From: Roseomonas sp. 18066
GTDB taxonomy: Bacteria > Pseudomonadota > Alphaproteobacteria > Acetobacterales > Acetobacteraceae
NCBI RefSeq assembly: GCF_902706185.1
Contig: NZ_CACSJM010000049.1
Coordinates: forward strand, 1-38,330
Direction: 5' to 3'
DNA: 38,330 nucleotides
Part shown: piece after piece, positions 16,042 through 24,678 of the stretch
Numbering within the stretch: position 1 is the stretch's first letter
How the letters are laid out: every line of letters starts with the position of its first letter
Notes under the pieces: generated by a model
Seen by the model: only the letters and a program-made list of their open reading frames with translations
Told to the model about the DNA's origin: nothing
Databases searched by the model: none
Made by a program: the position numbers and the translations under genes

Positions 16042-17543
16042 CCGGCCCCGCCTCCCGCCTGATCCTGTCGGCGGCGCCGCGCGGGGACGGCGCCTTCACC
16101 CTCGATGCCGGCGCCTGGGCCGCGCTGCCCGCCGCCCTGCGGCAGGAGCCGGAGCTGGCGCTGATGGCGCTCTGGGCCGATGGCGCCCGGGTGCATGCCG
16201 CCTTCCGCAGCCTGGCCGCCCCGGCGCCCGTCATCGCCAGCTGCGCCGTCGAGGGCGGCCGCTTCGCCGCCCTCTCCCCCGCCCGCCCCGGCGCCGCCTG
16301 GTTCGAGCGCGCCATCGCCGATCTCTGGGGCTGGCAGGCCGAGGGCGGCAGCGATGCCCGCCCCTGGCTGGACCATGGCCGCTGGGCGATGCGCGCGCCG
16401 CTGTCGCCCGCGCCCCCGCCCCGCATCGGCGAGCCGCCGCAGCCGGTCTTCCTGCCGGCCGAGGGCGAGGGGGTGCACCAGTTCCCGCTCGGCCCGGTGA
16501 TGGGCAGCCTGGGCGAGCCGGCGCATCACCGCTTCCATGTGCTGGGCGAGACCATCGTCCGGCTGGAGGTGTTGCTGGGCTATACCCACAAGGGCCTGCA
16601 GGGGCTGTGGCGCGGCCAGCCGCCGCTGCGCGCCGCCCCCCTGGTCGCGCGCATCTCCGGCGATTCCACCGTCGCCCATTCCTGGGCTTTTGCGGGTGCC
16701 GTCGAGCGCGCCTTGGGCATCGAGCCGCCGCCGCGGGCGATAGCGCTGCGCGGCGTGCTGGCGGAGCTGGAGCGGTTGACGAATCATCTGCGCGACATCG
16801 GCGCGCTCAGCGGCGAGGCCGGCTTCGCCTGGCCCCAGGCAAGGCTGGGTGCGCTTTGCGAGGTGCTGCTGCGCGCCTCGGAGGCCGCCTTCGGCCACCG
16901 GCTGCTGATGGACCGGATCATCCCCGGGGGCCTGGCCGCCGATATCGCGCTGGACGGGCGCGAGGGGCTGCGCGCCGCGCTGCGCCTGGTCGCCGCCGAG
17001 CTGCCTGCCCTGCGCGACGTGATGGAGGAGCATGCCAGCCTGCAGGACCGGCTGTCCGGCTGTGGCGTGCTGAGGCCGGAATGGGCGGCTCTGCTGGGCG
17101 CCGGCGGCATCGTCGGCCGCGCGGCGGGGCGCGACGTCGATGCCCGGCGCGACCTGGCCTATGCCCCCTACGACCAGCACCCGCCCGCCGTGCCGCGGGC
17201 CAGCGCCAGCGACGTCGAGGCCCGCCTGGCCCTGCGGCTGGAGGAGATCCTGGCCGGCATCCCGCTGATCGAGGCGCTGCTGGAAGCCCTGCCCCCCGGC
17301 GAGGTCTCCACCCCCCTGCCGGCCCGCGCCGGCGAGGCTTCCTTCACCGTCGAGGGCTTCCGCGGCGACGTCTTCTGCTGGGTCGCGCTGGACGAGGCCG
17401 GGCTGCTGGCCGGCTGCTTCCCGCGCGATCCCTCCTGGCTGCTCTGGCCGCTGCTGGAGGCCTCGATGGAGAACAATATTTTGGCGGATTTGCCGCTGAT
17501 CGCGCGCAGCTTCAACGCCTCCGTCAGCGGCGTGGACCTATGA
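16038..17543 (+). CDS. HyfG/HycE-like large subunit (NuoC-NuoD fusion) without nickel ligands
   Basis: A 501-residue protein. Residues about 1-120 are a reduced NuoC-like domain (ERAIADLWGWQAEGG near 90-104) and 135-501 are the NuoD/[NiFe]-hydrogenase large-subunit domain. Landmarks: VHQFPLGPVMGSLGEPAHHRF (146-165, quoted in part), GYTHKGLQ (181-188), ERLTNHLRDIGAL (245-257), FGHRLLMDRIIPGGLA (285-300). In active enzymes R-x-C-G-x-C and D-P-C-x-x-C bind Ni-Fe. Here the first site is R205-I-S-G-D-S-T-V-A-H-S with Ser207 and Ser210, and the second is N493-A-S-V-S-G with Ser495 and Gly498. The chain ends three residues later, without a cleavable tail. It cannot hold a normal NiFe centre, so the reaction is unknown. 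Start GTG 16038. Confidence 0.86.
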   Translation: MTGPASRLILSAAPRGDGAFTLDAGAWAALPAALRQEPELALMALWADGARVHAAFRSLAAPAPVIASCAVEGGRFAALSPARPGAAWFERAIADLWGWQAEGGSDARPWLDHGRWAMRAPLSPAPPPRIGEPPQPVFLPAEGEGVHQFPLGPVMGSLGEPAHHRFHVLGETIVRLEVLLGYTHKGLQGLWRGQPPLRAAPLVARISGDSTVAHSWAFAGAVERALGIEPPPRAIALRGVLAELERLTNHLRDIGALSGEAGFAWPQARLGALCEVLLRASEAAFGHRLLMDRIIPGGLAADIALDGREGLRAALRLVAAELPALRDVMEEHASLQDRLSGCGVLRPEWAALLGAGGIVGRAAGRDVDARRDLAYAPYDQHPPAVPRASASDVEARLALRLEEILAGIPLIEALLEALPPGEVSTPLPARAGEASFTVEGFRGDVFCWVALDEAGLLAGCFPRDPSWLLWPLLEASMENNILADLPLIARSFNASVSGVDL

Positions 17544-17565
17544 CGCCGCGGGGAAACTGAAAGAA

Positions 17566-18084
17566 ATGCTCTGGCCCCGCCTGGCGCGCAGCCTGCTGCG
17601 CCGCCCCCTGACCGACGCCCCGGTGCCGCCGCTGCCGGAGACGGTGGCCGGCCTGACCGAGCGGCTGCAGGCCTCGGCCCGCGCCCGCCTCGGCCGCAGC
17701 CTGGCGATCCGCGCCATCGATGCCGGGTCCTGCAATGGCTGCGAGCTGGAGCTCGCTGGTCTGCAGGGCGTGGTCTACGACCTGGAGCGCTTCGGCCTGC
17801 GCTTCGTCGAGAGCCCCCGCCATGCCGATGTGCTGCTGGCCACCGGCCCCGCGGTGCGCAACATGGGCGAGGCCCTGCTGCGCGCCCATGCCTGCATGCC
17901 CGAGCCCGGCTGGGTGGTGGCGGTGGGCGATTGCGCCCTCGATGGCGGCCTGTTCCGCGACAGCTACGCGGTGGCGGGCGGCATCGGCGCGGTGCTGCCG
18001 GTCGACCTGGTCATCCCCGGCTGCCCGCCCAGCCCGTCGCTGATCCTGGAAGGCCTGCTGGCCCTGGTCGAGGCCGAGTCCTGA
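17566..18084 (+). CDS. HyfI/NuoB-like small subunit with proximal [4Fe-4S] cluster
   Basis: A 172-residue protein of the NuoB/HycG/HyfI family. All four cluster ligands are present: C56 and C59 (GSCNGCELEL), C123 (GDCALDGG) and C153 (IPGCPPSP). It should therefore carry one [4Fe-4S] cluster facing the large subunit, as N2 does in complex I. It begins 22 nt after the large subunit and ends the cluster. No HyfA or HyfH ferredoxin-like partner is encoded beside it, so the route by which electrons reach this cluster is unclear. The retained cysteines argue that the complex is still redox-active or at least needs the cluster for structure. Confidence 0.88.
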   Translation: MLWPRLARSLLRRPLTDAPVPPLPETVAGLTERLQASARARLGRSLAIRAIDAGSCNGCELELAGLQGVVYDLERFGLRFVESPRHADVLLATGPAVRNMGEALLRAHACMPEPGWVVAVGDCALDGGLFRDSYAVAGGIGAVLPVDLVIPGCPPSPSLILEGLLALVEAES

Positions 18085-18088
18085 AACG

Positions 18089-18122
18089 AAAAACGGCCAG
18101 GAGCCTGGAGGCTCCTGGCCGT
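18089..18122 (-). terminator. Intrinsic terminator (minus strand), also closing the hyf-like cluster
   Basis: A perfect 13-bp stem (18093-18105 with 18110-18122, loop TGGA). On the minus strand the stem is followed by five T residues (18093-18089), so it is oriented to end the small basic-protein gene at 18195-18419. On the plus strand it lies 9 nt past the HyfI-like stop but lacks a T-run; it may act weakly in that direction. Confidence 0.85.
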
Positions 18123-18194
18123 CGACCGCGCCGGGAGGACGCGGCCCCGACGACGCTCTGCCGGGAAACGAGCGCCGTCGAATGGGGGAAAGGC

Positions 18195-18419
18195 TCAGCC
18201 GGCGGTGCGCGGCGTGCGGTGGCGGCGGGCATGCGTCGCGTGGCGGGTGCGGTGCGGGCTGCGCTTCGCCACATGGCGGCGATGGTGCCGCGCGCTGGCC
18301 TGCTGCTCCGTCCGGGTGGAGGCGGCCGTGCGGGCCTCGGCGGGGCTGCTGAAGCTGGGCAGCGCCAGCGGGGCGGCGAGCACGGCGAGGGCGAACAGAA
18401 GACGGAGCGGGCGGAGCAT
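18195..18419 (-). CDS. Small secreted His/Arg-rich protein, unknown
   Basis: A 74-residue protein with a signal peptide (MLRPLRLLFALAVLAAPLAL, cleavage near PAEA-RT) followed by a roughly 45-residue mature part made mostly of Arg, His, Thr and Ala (HHRRHVAKRSPHRTRHATHA). An AGGAA ribosome site lies 9 nt before ATG 18419, and a dedicated minus-strand terminator lies 72 nt after the stop, so it is very likely a real gene. The His/Arg-rich, Cys-free mature part could bind metal, acid or polyanions in the periplasm; small secreted His/Arg-rich proteins of this type are common and uncharacterised in alphaproteobacteria. Upstream is an AT-rich perfect palindrome. Confidence 0.7.
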   Translation of the reverse strand: MLRPLRLLFALAVLAAPLALPSFSSPAEARTAASTRTEQQASARHHRRHVAKRSPHRTRHATHARRHRTPRTAG

Positions 18420-18510
18420 GATGCGATTCCTGAAGGGAAGGGGAGGGAAAGGCTTCCCCTTCAGCCTGCAGGGTGGCAGGGCGCGGCTCTCGGCAGGATG
18501 GGCCGCCGCT

Positions 18511-18526
18511 GAATTAACGTTAATTC
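18511..18526. promoter_or_regulatory. 16-bp perfect AT-rich palindrome (operator candidate)
   Basis: GAATTAACGTTAATTC reads the same on both strands and stands out sharply in GC-rich DNA. It lies 92-107 nt upstream of the small His/Arg-rich gene and 65 nt past the DUF1489 stop. A dimeric regulator site is the simplest reading. Confidence 0.5.
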
Positions 18527-18590
18527 TTCGATTCGGTCGCTCAGGCGATGATTCGCCTCGGGAAATCGCCGCGGAAAATGCTGCACCCGC

Positions 18591-19007
18591 TCAGAGCAGG
18601 CACAGCGCCTGCAGCTCCTGCCGCAGCTTTTCCGGCAGCTCGTCGACGCCCGAGGACCCGGCGATCCCGGCCGCGATATCGGCCGGCGCCGCCTCCGGCG
18701 CCAGGTAGCGCCAGCCCTGGAACGGGCGCATCGCCCGCGCCGCCACCGCCACCAGCTCCGGGTCCAGGATCAGCGCCGCATGCGGGGTGCCGTCATTGCC
18801 GGGCTCGCTGCGGATGTCGAGGATGCGCTGGCGCACGCAGGCATAGCCGGCGACCACCCAGTACAGCGAGCCGCCGTCCAGGATCTCCTCGGCGCGCTTC
18901 GGATGCATCCGCGTCAGGTGGCGGAGCGGCGGGTCGAGCGCGATCCGCCGCGCCTGCCCCGCGCGCAGCGAGGCGACGTCGCGCGGCCCGACGCAGAGCT
19001 TGATCAT
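18591..19007 (-). CDS. DUF1489 family protein
   Basis: A 138-residue protein matching DUF1489, a family almost confined to alphaproteobacteria. Its hallmarks are MIKLCVGPRDV at the start, RHLTRMHPKRAEEILDGGSLYW near 29-50, RQRIL near 60, a LILDPELV segment near 80 and RPFQGWRYL near 95. The function is unknown. ATG 19007 is chosen because family members begin at M-I-K-L; a GTG nine bases upstream is possible. It is transcribed divergently from asd. Confidence 0.85.
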   Translation of the reverse strand: MIKLCVGPRDVASLRAGQARRIALDPPLRHLTRMHPKRAEEILDGGSLYWVVAGYACVRQRILDIRSEPGNDGTPHAALILDPELVAVAARAMRPFQGWRYLAPEAAPADIAAGIAGSSGVDELPEKLRQELQALCLL

Positions 19008-19085
19008 GTGCAGCACGCGGCATCAATTGCCCCCGCCGGCGCCGTCCCGCAAGGCCCGGCGGCAGGCCGCGCCCGGGCAAAGTGG

Positions 19086-19113
19086 TTGCGCCCGCCGCGG
19101 CATGGGCTGTAAT
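19086..19113 (+). promoter_or_regulatory. Candidate promoter of asd
   Basis: TTGCGC at 19086-19091, a 16-nt spacer, and TGTAAT at 19108-19113, which matches the -10 consensus at five of six positions. It lies about 100 nt before the asd ATG in the asd/DUF1489 divergent gap. Confidence 0.42.
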
Positions 19114-19213
19114 CCACGCCACCTTTCGCCGCGCCCCGCGCCGGCGGGCCTGCCGCAGGCCTGCAACCGGCCCCCTGGGGCGGCATCCACCGCCGGAACG
19201 AGGAATCGATATC

Positions 19214-20245
<1,032 letters not shown>

Positions 20246-20257
20246 AGGAAGAACAGG

Positions 20258-20294
20258 GCAGGGGAAGGAATTCCCCTGCGCCCCTTCTTTTTTT
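20258..20294 (+). terminator. Intrinsic terminator of asd, GAATTC-loop repeat family
   Basis: A perfect 9-bp stem (20258-20266 with 20271-20279, loop GGAA), a CCCC-containing spacer, and seven T residues at 20288-20294, starting 12 nt after the asd stop. Confidence 0.9.
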
Positions 20295-20433
20295 CTGTTC
20301 ATTGGCCCTGGCGTCGATGTTCTTTCACGGCGGTGTGATGACTTGCCTTCACTTGGCCACGGCGGCGCCGCATCTTTGTCCCGCATCCCTTTCAGGGTGA
20401 CCGTGTTGTCATTCGGCAAGGAGGACTGAGATC

Positions 20434-20670
20434 ATGCGGAAGACCCTGATTCGCGTCGGCCTGGTGGCGGGCATGGGCCTCGGCCTGGTGGCCTGCACCG
20501 ATCCCTACAATCCCGGCCAGCGCGCCATCGGCGGCGGCCTGCTCGGTGCCGGCGCCGGCGCCGGCGTCGGCGCCCTGACCGGCGGCAATGCCGGCACCGG
20601 TGCGCTCATCGGCGGCGCGCTGGGCGCGGTGGGCGGCGCGGCGACCACGCCGCAGCGGCCTTACTACTAA
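20434..20670 (+). CDS. Small glycine-zipper lipoprotein
   Basis: A 78-residue lipoprotein. Its signal ends in a lipobox (GLGLVAC, lipidated Cys at about 21). The mature part is a glycine-zipper segment (repeated GGGLLGAGAGAGVGALTGG and GGALGAVGG at about 33-69) that may insert in or lie against the outer membrane, with a short PQRPYY tail. Similar small proteins resemble the osmotically induced OsmB-like and 17-kDa-antigen-like glycine-zipper group; a precise role is unknown. There is a strong AAGGAGG ribosome site before ATG 20434 and a strong terminator after the gene, so it is a single-gene unit. Confidence 0.8.
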   Translation: MRKTLIRVGLVAGMGLGLVACTDPYNPGQRAIGGGLLGAGAGAGVGALTGGNAGTGALIGGALGAVGGAATTPQRPYY

Positions 20671-20717
20671 GGACAGCCGACGACCGGCGGCCCCCGCCGC
20701 CGAGTCGATCTGCTCCG

Positions 20718-20755
20718 CGGCCACCCATCGGCACGACCGATGGGTGGCCGTTTTT
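20718..20755 (+). terminator. Intrinsic terminator of the glycine-zipper lipoprotein
   Basis: A perfect 14-bp stem (20718-20731 with 20737-20750, loop CACGA) followed directly by five T residues. It is unrelated in sequence to the GAATTC-loop family. It occupies the first part of the 315-nt gap before sdhC. Confidence 0.92.
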
Positions 20756-20866
20756 GCTGATCAAGGGGCCGGCCCGGACCTGGTTGACGACCCGGCCGCA
20801 GGGGGGCGGCGGAAAAAAAGCCCGCACCGCGACTTAACCGGCGCTTTGCCGCGTTGTGCCATGCAG

Positions 20867-20914
20867 GGTCCGTGCGTTGACGCTGCACGGCAGCGCACCA
20901 TAAAAGGTCCGTGC
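20867..20914 (+). promoter_or_regulatory. Candidate sdh promoter with bracketing repeats
   Basis: TTGACG at 20877-20882, a 16-nt spacer and CATAAA at 20899-20904 make a good sigma-70-type promoter about 80 nt before sdhC. The 9-bp direct repeat GGTCCGTGC occurs just before the -35 (20867-20875) and just after the -10 (20906-20914). An inverted copy of its CCGTGC half (GCACGG, 20885-20890) lies in the spacer. Nothing else was seen in the gap between the terminator at 20755 and sdhC. Confidence 0.55.
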
Positions 20915-20985
20915 ATCGCCCCTGTCCGGCCGCTGCCCAGGCCGGTCGCGGGGCGTCTCAAAATGTGGCGGAGCGGGATCGGTCC

Positions 20986-21429
20986 ATGTCGAGTATGAAA
21001 GACGCGCGCGAGGCGACCTATGTGGGCCGCCGTACCGACGGGACGCGCATCCTCCGGCCGATGTCGCCGCATCTGCAAGTCTACGACATGGTGCAGATCA
21101 CCTCCGGCCTGTCGGTGCTGAACCGCGCCACCGGCATCGCCTGGCTGGTCGGCTCGGTGTTCCTGGTCTGGTGGCTGATGGCCGCGGCCTCCGGGCCGAA
21201 GGCGCTGGCCTCGGCGCAGTGGTTCTTCAGCTCCTTCCTGGGGATCCTGGTGCTGGCGGGGATGACCGCGGTCGCCTGGTTCCACACCTTCGCCGGCATC
21301 CGCCACCTGATCTGGGATGCGGGCCACGGCTTCGACCTGCCGTCGACCTGGAAGTCGGGCAAGGTCCTGATGGCGGCGACCGTGGTCGCCACCGTCCTGA
21401 CCTGGCTCATCGCCCTGATCTCCTGGTAA
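20986..21429 (+). CDS. sdhC: Succinate dehydrogenase cytochrome b556 subunit
   Basis: A 147-residue membrane anchor with three helices. It has the family signature RPMSPHLQVYD and SGLSVLNRATGIA (about 24-52) and the haem-ligand segment FHTFAGIRHLIWDAGHG with H100 as the expected axial ligand and H107 beside it. With SdhD it anchors SdhAB to the inner membrane and forms the ubiquinone site. ATG 20986 is preferred; ATG 20995 is also possible. It is the first gene of sdhCDAB. Confidence 0.94.
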   Translation: MSSMKDAREATYVGRRTDGTRILRPMSPHLQVYDMVQITSGLSVLNRATGIAWLVGSVFLVWWLMAAASGPKALASAQWFFSSFLGILVLAGMTAVAWFHTFAGIRHLIWDAGHGFDLPSTWKSGKVLMAATVVATVLTWLIALISW

Positions 21430-21445
21430 GCGGGACGCACCGACC

Positions 21446-21838
21446 ATGAGCGAACAGAATTCCATCCGCATGCAGTCCGCCCTCGGCCGCGTGCGCGGCC
21501 TGGGCTCGGCCCGCGGCGGCACGCATCACTGGTGGATCCAGCGCGTCACCTCGATCGCGCTGCTGCCGCTGACCATCTGGTTCATCCTGTCCATCGCGCT
21601 GCACACCGGTTCCGACCATGCGCAGGTGACGGCCTGGATCGGCCAGCCGCTGAACGCCGTGCTGCTGATCTCCTTCCTGCTGATCTCCTTCCAGCATGCC
21701 GGCGCCGGCATGCAGGTGGTGCTCGAGGACTACGTGCGGAACGAGATGGCGCGGATGCTCTCGATCCTGGCGGTCAAGGCGCTGTGCTGGCTGCTGGCGC
21801 TGCTGGCGGCGCTCGCCGTGCTGCGGATCGCCCTCTGA
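21446..21838 (+). CDS. sdhD: Succinate dehydrogenase hydrophobic membrane anchor subunit
   Basis: A 130-residue three-helix anchor. It has the THHWWIQRVTSIALLPL start of alphaproteobacterial SdhD and the SFQHAGAGMQVVLEDYVRN segment with H84 (probable haem ligand) and D95-Y96 (the Tyr usually contacts ubiquinone). It begins 17 nt after sdhC. Its stop overlaps the ATG of a 48-codon reading frame (TGATG). Confidence 0.93.
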   Translation: MSEQNSIRMQSALGRVRGLGSARGGTHHWWIQRVTSIALLPLTIWFILSIALHTGSDHAQVTAWIGQPLNAVLLISFLLISFQHAGAGMQVVLEDYVRNEMARMLSILAVKALCWLLALLAALAVLRIAL

Positions 21839-21984
21839 TGGCGCCGGCCGGCCTGCCCGCCGGCCCCCCGGCGCCGCGGATCGCGGCGTCGGCGCAGACC
21901 GATGAACTCGCGCCGCTGCTGGCGGCTACGGAATTCGCGCCGCCGCAGGCGGCCCATGAACTGACGGACGGATCGGGACGATGA
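21838..21984 (+). CDS. Possible 48-residue protein between sdhD and sdhA
   Basis: An open frame ([20 protein letters not shown], then 28 more residues ending TDGSGR) starts on the ATG overlapping the sdhD stop (TGATG) and stops on the TGA overlapping the sdhA start (ATGA). It thus fills the sdhD-sdhA gap exactly with two coupling junctions. The product is Ala/Pro-rich, soluble and without recognisable domain. In such GC-rich DNA a 48-codon frame can be chance, and the segment may only be a spacer. No homologue is recalled. Confidence 0.35.
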   Translation: MAPAGLPAGPPAPRIAASAQTDELAPLLAATEFAPPQAAHELTDGSGR

Positions 21985-23792
21985 ACGCGATCACCATGCC
22001 CTCCTCGGGCGCCTATCGGGTGGTGGACCACACCTACGACGTGGTCGTGGTGGGGGCCGGCGGCGCCGGGCTCCGCGCGACCTTCGGCATGGGTGCGGCC
22101 GGCCTGAAGACGGCCTGCATCACCAAGGTCTTCCCCACGCGCAGCCACACCGTCGCCGCCCAGGGCGGCGTCGGCGCCAGCCTCGGCAACATGGGCGAGG
22201 ACAACTGGCGCTGGCACATGTACGACACCGTCAAGGGGTCGGACTGGCTGGGCGACCAGGACGCCATCGAATACATGTGCCGCGAGGCGGTGCCGGCGAT
22301 CATCGAGCTCGAGCATTTCGGCGTGCCGTTCAGCCGCACCGAGGATGGCCGCATCTACCAGCGGCCCTTCGGCGGCCACATGCAGGATTACGGCAAGACC
22401 CCGGCGATGCGCGCCTGCGCCGCCGCCGACCGCACCGGCCATGCCATCCTGCACACGCTTTACCAGCAGTCGCTGAAGCATAACTGCGAGTTCTTCGTCG
22501 AATACTTCGCCCTCGACCTGATCATGGACGAGGAAGGCGCCTGCCGCGGCGTCATGGCCTGGAACCTCGAAGACGGCACCATGCACCGCTTCCGGGCGCA
22601 GACCGTGGTGATGGCGACCGGCGGCTATGGCCGCGCCTATTTCTCCTGCACCTCGGCGCATACCTGCACGGGCGATGGCGGCGGCATGATCCTGCGCGCC
22701 GGCCTGCCGCTGCAGGACAACGAGTTCGTGCAGTTCCACCCGACCGGCATCTACGGCTCGGGCTGCCTGGTCACCGAGGGCGCCCGCGGCGAGGGCGGCT
22801 ACCTGACCAATTCGGAGGGCGAGCGCTTCATGGAGCGCTATGCCCCGACCGCCAAGGACCTGGCGTCGCGCGACGTCGTGTCGCGCGCCATGTCGATGGA
22901 GATCCGCGAGGGCCGCGGCGTCGGCCCGCACAAGGATCACATCCACCTGCACCTGGAGCATCTCGGCGCCGAGCTGCTGCATGAGCGGCTGCCGGGCATC
23001 TCCGAGACGGCGAAGATCTTTGCCGGCGTGGACGTGACCAAGGAGCCGATCCCGATGCTCCCGACGGTCCATTACAACATGGGCGGCATCCCGACGAACA
23101 TCCATTGCGAGGTGCTGAGCGCCACCGGCACCGACCAGGACCGCGTGGTTCCCGGCCTGATGGCGGTGGGCGAGGCGGCCTCGGTCTCGGTGCATGGCGC
23201 CAACCGGCTCGGCACCAACTCGCTGCTCGACCTGGTGGTCTTCGGCCGCGCCGCGGCGCTGCGGGCGGCGGCGACGATCAAGCCCGGCGCCACCCAGCAG
23301 CCGCTGCCGCCCAAGGCCGGCGAGCTGGCGCTGGACCGCCTGGACCGCGTCCGCCATGCCAAGGGCAACACCTCGGTCGGCGAGCTGCGGCTGAACATGC
23401 AGCGCACCATGCAGACGCATGCCGCGGTGTTCCGCACCGCGGACCTGCTGAAGGAAGGCTGCGAGAAGATGGCGAAGGTGGCCGACGGCTACAGCGACAT
23501 CAAGATCGCCGACCGCTCGCTGATCTGGAACAGCGACCTGATGGAGGCGATGGAGCTGGACAACCTGATCGGCAACGCGCTGACCACCGTGGTCGGCGGC
23601 GAGGCCCGGCACGAGAGCCGCGGCGCGCATGCCCATGAGGATTATCCGGACCGCGACGACGTGAACTGGATGAAGCACAGCCTCGCCCGCGTCGACGAGA
23701 AGTACAAAGTGTCGCTCGACTATCGCGACGTGAAGATGCGGACCCTGACCAACGAGGTCCAGGTCTTCCCGCCCAAGCCGCGCGTGTACTGA
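21981..23792 (+). CDS. sdhA: Succinate dehydrogenase flavoprotein subunit
   Basis: A 603-residue catalytic subunit oxidising succinate to fumarate. Features: FAD-binding GAGGAG at 25-30, covalent FAD His56 in [11 protein letters not shown], substrate-binding H253 in [10 protein letters not shown], the [12 protein letters not shown] loop (266-277) and R297 as probable proton-transfer Arg. The C-terminus with [20 protein letters not shown] is complete. It is part of sdhCDAB, with sdhB following after 15 nt. Confidence 0.98.
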   Translation: MNAITMPSSGAYRVVDHTYDVVVVGAGGAGLRATFGMGAAGLKTACITKVFPTRSHTVAAQGGVGASLGNMGEDNWRWHMYDTVKGSDWLGDQDAIEYMCREAVPAIIELEHFGVPFSRTEDGRIYQRPFGGHMQDYGKTPAMRACAAADRTGHAILHTLYQQSLKHNCEFFVEYFALDLIMDEEGACRGVMAWNLEDGTMHRFRAQTVVMATGGYGRAYFSCTSAHTCTGDGGGMILRAGLPLQDNEFVQFHPTGIYGSGCLVTEGARGEGGYLTNSEGERFMERYAPTAKDLASRDVVSRAMSMEIREGRGVGPHKDHIHLHLEHLGAELLHERLPGISETAKIFAGVDVTKEPIPMLPTVHYNMGGIPTNIHCEVLSATGTDQDRVVPGLMAVGEAASVSVHGANRLGTNSLLDLVVFGRAAALRAAATIKPGATQQPLPPKAGELALDRLDRVRHAKGNTSVGELRLNMQRTMQTHAAVFRTADLLKEGCEKMAKVADGYSDIKIADRSLIWNSDLMEAMELDNLIGNALTTVVGGEARHESRGAHAHEDYPDRDDVNWMKHSLARVDEKYKVSLDYRDVKMRTLTNEVQVFPPKPRVY

Positions 23793-23807
23793 GGAAGGAG
23801 CGGGACC

Positions 23808-24593
23808 ATGGCCACTTTCACGCTTCCCAAGAATTCGACCATCGGCACCGGGCAGACCTACAAGGCCGAGCCCGGCGCGACGAAGGTCAAGTCCTTCAAG
23901 ATCTACCGCTTCGACCCCGATACGGGGGAGAATCCGCGGTACGACACCTATGAGATCGATCTCGACAAGTGCGGTCCGATGGTTCTGGACGCGCTGATCA
24001 AGATCAAGAACGAGGTGGACACCAGCCTGACCTTCCGGCGGTCCTGCCGCGAGGGCATCTGCGGCTCCTGCGCGATGAACATCGACGGGATGAACACGCT
24101 GGCCTGCCTCAAGCCGATCGAGGACGTGGTCAAGAAGGACGTGCGCATCACCCCGCTGCCGCATATGCCGGTGGTGAAGGACCTGGTGCCCGACCTGTCG
24201 CATATCTATGCGCAGCTGCGCTCGGTCGAGCCCTGGCTGAAGTCCGAGACCTCGGCGCCGCCGGACGAGGAGCGCCGCCAGTCGAAGGAGGAGCGCGCCA
24301 AGCTCGACGGCTTGTGGGAGTGCATCCTGTGCTTCTGCTGCTCGACCGCCTGCCCGTCCTACTGGTGGAACGGCGACCGCTATCTCGGCCCGGCCGTGCT
24401 GTTGCAGGCCTATCGCTGGATCGCCGATTCGCGCGACGAGGCGACCGGCGAGCGGCTGGACAACCTGGAAGATCCGTTCCGCCTCTACCGCTGCCACACC
24501 ATCATGAACTGCACCGCGACCTGCCCGAAGGGCCTGAACCCGGCCGCGGCGATCGGCAAGATCAAGCAGATGATGGTTGAGCGCCAAAGCTGA
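23808..24593 (+). CDS. sdhB: Succinate dehydrogenase iron-sulfur subunit
   Basis: A 261-residue electron-transfer subunit with all cluster ligands: [2Fe-2S] C80, C85, C88, C100 ([15 protein letters not shown] ... LAC); [4Fe-4S] C172, C175, C178, C239; [3Fe-4S] C182, C229, C235. It passes electrons from SdhA flavin to ubiquinone. It is the last gene of the operon and is followed by a two-hairpin terminator. Confidence 0.98.
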   Translation: MATFTLPKNSTIGTGQTYKAEPGATKVKSFKIYRFDPDTGENPRYDTYEIDLDKCGPMVLDALIKIKNEVDTSLTFRRSCREGICGSCAMNIDGMNTLACLKPIEDVVKKDVRITPLPHMPVVKDLVPDLSHIYAQLRSVEPWLKSETSAPPDEERRQSKEERAKLDGLWECILCFCCSTACPSYWWNGDRYLGPAVLLQAYRWIADSRDEATGERLDNLEDPFRLYRCHTIMNCTATCPKGLNPAAAIGKIKQMMVERQS

Positions 24594-24613
24594 GCGAGAC
24601 CAGATGTGGGGGT

Positions 24614-24672
24614 CCGGGGGCATTCAATGCCCCCGGCGGGGGTCAGGGGGCAGCGCCCCCTGGCTTTTTTTT
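24614..24672 (+). terminator. Tandem-hairpin terminator of the sdh operon
   Basis: The first hairpin has a 10-bp stem (24614-24623 with 24627-24636). The second has an 8-bp stem (24644-24651 with 24655-24662) and is followed by eight T residues (24665-24672). The G-rich first arms and C-rich second arms could also pair in an alternative way. It lies between the convergent sdhB and DUF2171 genes. Confidence 0.85.
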
Positions 24673-24678
24673 ATATGC

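Noticed and set aside
16038..17543. Functional group 4 [NiFe] hydrogenase or formate hydrogenlyase
   Set aside because: All four Ni-Fe ligand cysteines are missing, the C-terminal extension is absent, and no hyp or formate dehydrogenase genes are present in the window.
18093..18122. Taking this hairpin as the true plus-strand terminator of the hyf-like cluster
   Set aside because: The T-run is on the minus strand, so its main direction is toward the small His/Arg-rich gene; plus-strand action is only possible.
18181..18512. Plus-strand frames after the hyf-like cluster that could be a seventh subunit
   Set aside because: They lie antisense to a small gene with signal peptide, ribosome site and terminator, and have no recognisable domain.
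18530..18558. Two GATTC (GANTC) sites and a short AGGCGA/TCGCCT hairpin as a CcrM/cell-cycle control element
   Set aside because: GANTC sites are expected at this frequency by chance and nothing else ties them to cell-cycle control.
21774..24623. A 949-codon open frame on the minus strand opposite sdhDAB
   Set aside because: It is the antisense of conserved succinate dehydrogenase genes, with composition typical of a shadow frame.
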